Shown piece by piece: positions 59,539-64,000 of a stretch of DNA of 64,000 bases. The stretch's first letter is position 1. Every line of letters begins with the position of its first letter. Origin of the DNA: Candidatus Hydrogenedentota bacterium (GTDB taxonomy: Bacteria > Hydrogenedentota > Hydrogenedentia > Hydrogenedentales > CAILVY01); assembly GCA_903837785.1 (NCBI GenBank), contig CAILVY010000282.1, positions 1 through 64,000 of the forward strand. The letters run 5' to 3'. The notes under the pieces are model-generated. The model had not been told where the DNA came from. It saw only the letters and a list, made by a program, of their open reading frames with translations, and ran no database searches. A program made the position numbers and the translations under genes.

Positions 59539-61023
59539 TCACCACACAACGCCGTGCAAGGCGGCGAGCGCCACCGCGGACGTCGGGCCCGCACTGCCGA
59601 ACGCGTATCCCTGCGGGCGAATCTGGCACGATTCGAGGTCGTGCAGCACGGGCGTGAAGATGTCCCAGGCCGCCTGCAGCTCGTCCGCGCGAATGAAGAG
59701 GCTGCGGTCGCCCTGGAGCACGTCCAGTAAGAGACACTCGTACGCGTCCGGGATACTCGCCTGAAAGGCCGACTCATAGCGAAGATTGAGTTCGCTGTCC
59801 GCCAGCGTGATGTCCAGCCCCGGCACCTTGTTCACAATGCTGAACGAAATCCCCGCGTCCGGCTGCACGCGAATCACCAGTTCGTTCGGCGAGAGGAACT
59901 CGGCATTCCGAGCAAAGATGTTGCCGGGAACCTCGCGGAAGCGAATGCGGATCTCGGTCAGGCGCGCATTCAGGCCTTTGCCTGCCCGGATGAGGAACGG
60001 CACGCCGTCCCAGCGGCGGTTCCGAATGCGCAGTGCCGCGACCGCGTACGTCGGCGTGACCGAGCCCTGCGCGACGCCTTCTTCCTCGAGATAGCCCCGC
60101 TGCACCGCGCCCCGGTAGACGCCCGTGGTGTATTGGCCGACCAGGATGTCATTGAACGTCAGCGCCGGGACGCAACTCAGCACTTTCACCTTCTCGTCCC
60201 GGACGTGCTTGGCGTCCAGGCCGATGGGCTCTTCCATTGCCACGAGCGCCATGATCTGCAGGAGGTGGTTCTGCATCACGTCGCGGATAATGCCGTACTG
60301 ATCAAAGTAGCCGCCGCGGCCTTCGATGCCGATGTCCTCCATCCACGAGATGGAAACGTGATGGATGCAGGAACGGTTCCAGATAGGATCGAAGATGAGG
60401 TTGGCGAAGCGCAGGACCATCAGGTTCTGGATCACTTCCTTGCCGAGATAATGGTCGATTCGGTACGTCTGTTCTTCGCTGAACACGTGCGCCATATGCT
60501 CGGTCAGCGCATCGGACGACGAGCGGTCGCTGCCGAAGGGTTTCTCCAGTACCACCCGCGACCACGCGCCCGCCGGGCGCTGCTCCAATCCGGCCGCGTG
60601 CATCGTGTCCGCCACCGGAAGGAAGAGAAAGGGGGGAATGGACATATAGAAGACGCGGTTTTCCGCCGGGTCTGCCCCGAAGCACGCCATTGCCGCGCCC
60701 AGCCTCTGGTACGACTCCACGGAGTCATAGGGGCCGTGAAGATACTCGCAGGAAGCGAGAAATGCCGCCGAGAGGTCGTTGCACTGTGCCGCGGTCGCGC
60801 TGCGGCAGTAAAGGTGCTCCGCCACGCGGGCGCGGAACTCTTCCTGGGAAAGTGCGGATCGCGCATACCCGAAAATCTTGAAGCGGTGGGGGAGATACCC
60901 CTGCGCAAACAGCACAAAGAGCGCCGGGTAAATCTTCTTCATGGCCAGGTCGCCCGAAGCGCCAAATACCGCGATGCTCAGAGGTTGTTCCCGGTCAATC
61001 GGCGGATTCGCACTGTCTGGCAT
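59539..61023 (-). CDS. zwf: Glucose-6-phosphate 1-dehydrogenase
   Basis: 'SIAVFGASGDLAMKKIYPALFVLFAQGYLP', 'YRIDHYLGKEVIQNLMVLRFAN', 'LIRAGKGLNARLTEIRIRFREVPGNIF'. Confidence 0.97.
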   Translation of the reverse strand: MPDSANPPIDREQPLSIAVFGASGDLAMKKIYPALFVLFAQGYLPHRFKIFGYARSALSQEEFRARVAEHLYCRSATAAQCNDLSAAFLASCEYLHGPYDSVESYQRLGAAMACFGADPAENRVFYMSIPPFLFLPVADTMHAAGLEQRPAGAWSRVVLEKPFGSDRSSSDALTEHMAHVFSEEQTYRIDHYLGKEVIQNLMVLRFANLIFDPIWNRSCIHHVSISWMEDIGIEGRGGYFDQYGIIRDVMQNHLLQIMALVAMEEPIGLDAKHVRDEKVKVLSCVPALTFNDILVGQYTTGVYRGAVQRGYLEEEGVAQGSVTPTYAVAALRIRNRRWDGVPFLIRAGKGLNARLTEIRIRFREVPGNIFARNAEFLSPNELVIRVQPDAGISFSIVNKVPGLDITLADSELNLRYESAFQASIPDAYECLLLDVLQGDRSLFIRADELQAAWDIFTPVLHDLESCQIRPQGYAFGSAGPTSAVALAALHGVVW

Positions 61024-61041
61024 GACGTCCGGCCTCCCTGG

Positions 61042-62292
61042 TCAGATCACTCCCCTTGCGCGCATGGCCGCGCATTCCTCGGGCGTGATGCCTATTTCAT
61101 TCAATATGGTTTCCGTGTCCGCGCCCAGTTGCGGCGCCAGCGTCCGCGTCCGCACCGGCGTTCTCGAGAACTTCGGAGCCGGATTGCTCAGGCGAATCGA
61201 GGAATTCTCGCCCGTCTGCATCGTGGCGAACGCCTCCCGCGCCTGGACATGCGGATCGTTCACCGCTTCCAGCGGTGAACATACCGCCGCCACCGCAATC
61301 TGGTGCACCCGGCACAATTCCACGACTTCTTCGCGGGTGTGCTGCTTGCACCACTCGCCCAGGAGCGCGTCCACTTCCGGCCGGTGCTTGATCCGCCCCA
61401 TGAAACTCTCGTAGCGCGGGTCATCCGCCAATTCAGGACGTCCGATCATCTTCGCCATGATCTTCCAGTGCGTGTCGAGCAGGACACCCGCATAGACAAA
61501 CCCATCCTTGCACGGATATATGCCCGTCGGCGAGGCGAAATGCATCGGGTTGCCCATCGGCGGCATCGTGATGCCTGCCGCCGCCAGCGCGAGCAGGCCC
61601 GTGCTTGAATCCATCGCCGCGTCCAGCAGTGAAACGTCCACAAGCTGGCCCTCGCCGGTGCGTTCACGATGCCGCAGCGCCGCCACGGCGCCCAGCGCGC
61701 CGTGCAACCCCGCCAGCTCATCCGCGAGGAAGGTCGGCGCGCGCAACGGAACGTCCTCGGCATTGTGGCGGTTCAGCCACATGAATCCGGAATACGCCTG
61801 GGCGGCGGGGTCATAGCCCGGCCGCTCGGAGTAGGGACCAAACTGGCCAAATCCCGTGATGGAGACATAGATGATGTCGGGCTTCACCTTGCAGCAGTCT
61901 TCGTAGCCGCAACCCCAGCCGCTCATCGTGCCCTTCTTGAAATTCTCCAGCACCACGTCGAAGTGCGGCAGCAGGCGCATGAACACCTCCCGGCCCTCCT
62001 CGCAACGGATGTCCAGACTGAGGCTGCGCTTGTTCTTGTTTGCGCTCGCATGCAGGAAACCATCGGGCGGCTGAGAGCCCGGCAGCATCGGCGGAAGCCT
62101 GCGTGTGATGTCCGGAACCTTCTCGAGTTCCACCCGGATCACGTCCGCCCCGTAGTCTGCAAGCACGCACCCGCAACGCGGGCCGGCCCACGTTGTGGAG
62201 ACTTCCAGCACGCGAATCCCTACCAGCGGTCCCGGCAGGTCGTAGCGTGCGTTTTTGTAAAAAGCATCCCGTTCCGCGTCCACACCTGACAT
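61042..62292 (-). CDS. CaiB/BaiF family CoA-transferase
   Basis: 'LVGIRVLEVSTTWAGPRCGCVLADYGADVIRVE', 'GRPELADDPRYESFMGRIKHRPEVDALLGEW'. Confidence 0.95.
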   Translation of the reverse strand: MSGVDAERDAFYKNARYDLPGPLVGIRVLEVSTTWAGPRCGCVLADYGADVIRVELEKVPDITRRLPPMLPGSQPPDGFLHASANKNKRSLSLDIRCEEGREVFMRLLPHFDVVLENFKKGTMSGWGCGYEDCCKVKPDIIYVSITGFGQFGPYSERPGYDPAAQAYSGFMWLNRHNAEDVPLRAPTFLADELAGLHGALGAVAALRHRERTGEGQLVDVSLLDAAMDSSTGLLALAAAGITMPPMGNPMHFASPTGIYPCKDGFVYAGVLLDTHWKIMAKMIGRPELADDPRYESFMGRIKHRPEVDALLGEWCKQHTREEVVELCRVHQIAVAAVCSPLEAVNDPHVQAREAFATMQTGENSSIRLSNPAPKFSRTPVRTRTLAPQLGADTETILNEIGITPEECAAMRARGVI

Positions 62293-62425
62293 TCGTCGCT
62301 CCTTACTAGCCCCCGCAATGACCAATGGCCTAAACCGCATCCCATGCTCATAGGATTTCGCATTCATTGGACTCTTTCGGGCCCCGCCCTGTCAAATTCG
62401 CTGCTTTTACACTTTGGCATGGCAA

Positions 62426-62773
62426 CTAGGCGATTCCCCGGAACATGAAGTATGCCGCCCCCACAAGGCACAGGCCCGCCCACAGAAAATCCAAACGCAA
62501 CGGCTCCTTCATGTAAACCACGGCAAAACCGGCAAACACGCACATCGTGATAACTTCCTGCAGAATCTTCAGTTGACTCAGCGAAAAGTAGTGGTGGCCG
62601 ATCCGGTTCGCGGGAACCTGGAGACAGTATTCGAAGAAGGCGATGCCCCAGCTCACAAGAATTGCGACCGCCACGTGTCTTCCCTTCAGGTCCTTCAAGT
62701 GCCCATACCAGGCGTAGGTCATGAACAGGTTCGAGGCTATCAACATGACAATCGTCGGAATGCGGAGTACCAT
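62426..62773 (-). CDS. DMT family / DUF486 membrane protein
   Basis: 'FMTYAWYGHLKDLKGRHVAVAILVSWGIAFFEYCLQVPANRIGHHYFSLSQLKILQEVITMCVFAGFAVVYMKE'. Confidence 0.92.
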   Translation of the reverse strand: MVLRIPTIVMLIASNLFMTYAWYGHLKDLKGRHVAVAILVSWGIAFFEYCLQVPANRIGHHYFSLSQLKILQEVITMCVFAGFAVVYMKEPLRLDFLWAGLCLVGAAYFMFRGIA

Positions 62774-62926
62774 AACAGTTCCTTGATGCGGGTGATGCGG
62801 GCATGCGCCAGCGTCTTCAGATCACCTTGCCGGTGGTTACGCCAGCGGGTGGGATTCTGGATTCACACGACACGGACCGATAACATGTACCCGGAAAGAA
62901 GCGATGCTGTCAAGCAGGGAGCGGCA

Positions 62927-64000
62927 ATGCGCATTGGACTGATTACACTGGGCTGCGACAAGAACACGGTGGACAACGAGTACCTGGCCGGGTTGCTCGA
63001 GGATCGCGGGTGCGAGATTGTGTCCGAACAGGATATTGACGCGGAGACGCCGTTGGACGCGGTGGTGGTCACCACCTGCGGCTTCATCGGCGATGCCAAG
63101 CGGCAGTCCGTCGAGCGTCTCGTCGAACTGGCGGATCGCAAGCGCGAGCGGGGAAATCCGCGCCGGCTGTATGTGGCGGGATGCCTCGCCCAGCGCTATT
63201 CCAGCGACCTCATGAAGGAGATTCCCGAGATCGACGGGATCGTCGGCGTGGGGCAGTTCGAACGAATGGCGGAGTTGATCCTTGGCGGATCCGCCGCGGA
63301 AAAGAACGCCGTCGAGCAGGAACCCCGCGTGGACATCTACCGCTTCCTGCGCCGACGCCGCTTCGAGCCGCTCCCGTATGCGTTTCTCAAGATTGCCGAC
63401 GGCTGCAATCACGCGTGCACCTTCTGTTCCATTCCGCGCATGAAAGGGAAGCTGCGCTCCGTGCCGCCGGAGATCCTGCTCGAAGAGGCCCGCGCCCTGC
63501 TCCGCGAGGGGGTGCGCGAACTGAATATCGTCGCACAGGACATCTCCGTCTACGGCGCTGACCGCTGGAAGGACTACCGCCTGCCCGAATTGCTCCGGGA
63601 CCTGTGTGCCCTGGACGGCGACTTCTGGGTGCGGTGCCTGTACTGCTATCCCGGCGGCGTCACGGATGCGCTCCTGAAGACCATGGCCGGGCAGCCCAAG
63701 ATCGTCCCCTATCTCGACATCCCGCTCCAGCATCTTGACCCGGAAGTGTTGCACCGCATGAAGCGCCCCTTCCGCGAAGTGGATACTGCCGCACTGGCCG
63801 GGCGGCTCCGCGCAGCGATCCCGGGACTCACCCTGCGCACCACGATGATCGTGGGGTTCCCCGGCGAGACGCCGCAGGCATTCGAGCGCCTGCTCGAAGG
63901 TATTCGCACGATTCGTTTCGAGCGGCTGGGCGTGTTCATGTACTCGCAGGAAGAAGACACCCCCGCGGGCAGCGCGCCCAGGCAGGTGGGGCAGACCACA
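62927..64000 (+). CDS. rimO: Ribosomal protein S12 methylthiotransferase RimO (partial, runs off right edge)
   Basis: MRIGLITLGCDKNTVDNEYLAGLLEDRGCE; radical-SAM 'ADGCNHACTFCSIPRMKGKLRSVPPE', 'LNIVAQDISVYG'. Confidence 0.95.
   Translation, partial: MRIGLITLGCDKNTVDNEYLAGLLEDRGCEIVSEQDIDAETPLDAVVVTTCGFIGDAKRQSVERLVELADRKRERGNPRRLYVAGCLAQRYSSDLMKEIPEIDGIVGVGQFERMAELILGGSAAEKNAVEQEPRVDIYRFLRRRRFEPLPYAFLKIADGCNHACTFCSIPRMKGKLRSVPPEILLEEARALLREGVRELNIVAQDISVYGADRWKDYRLPELLRDLCALDGDFWVRCLYCYPGGVTDALLKTMAGQPKIVPYLDIPLQHLDPEVLHRMKRPFREVDTAALAGRLRAAIPGLTLRTTMIVGFPGETPQAFERLLEGIRTIRFERLGVFMYSQEEDTPAGSAPRQVGQTT

Overview
This GC-rich bacterial chromosomal window holds about 44 confident protein genes. 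I saw no tRNA, rRNA, CRISPR array or intact mobile element. The style of the secreted proteins suggests Candidatus Hydrogenedentota or a close PVC/FCB-adjacent lineage: long Gly-Glu linkers, a dockerin-like 'ISLSELLRVIQFFN' tail, several UroD-like proteins and a DUF4091-type glycosidase. That assignment is an inference. Recognisable core genes include lgt, tex, glpK, pheS-pheT-(coiled coil)-zapA, yggS, an ABC transporter with a TPR partner, pssA-psd-radC, an ECF sigma/anti-sigma pair, zwf-pgl and rimO (cut by the right edge). A large PAS/GAF histidine kinase is cut by the left edge; it is missing from the ORF track because it has no stop inside the window. The accessory region at about 16.9-33.6 kb is the most unusual. 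Two separate secreted proteins share a ~120-aa module (consensus ..GxYxPG..VditvtL.Y.G..pv.AL.l.E.LP.GW.FdS.vSG..) that follows poly-(Gly-Glu) linkers. One copy sits at 20.87-21.24 kb and six tandem copies at 30.9-33.6 kb. The six-copy gene is interrupted by one in-frame TAA (32743-32745), with the frame otherwise open to 33585. One linker is a perfect (GGGTGA)n array with G-quadruplex potential. Other notable items are a nested and mutually exclusive inverted-repeat leader upstream of the first GE protein, a four-repeat secreted protein with a dockerin-like pair, and several intergenic hairpins and repeats.
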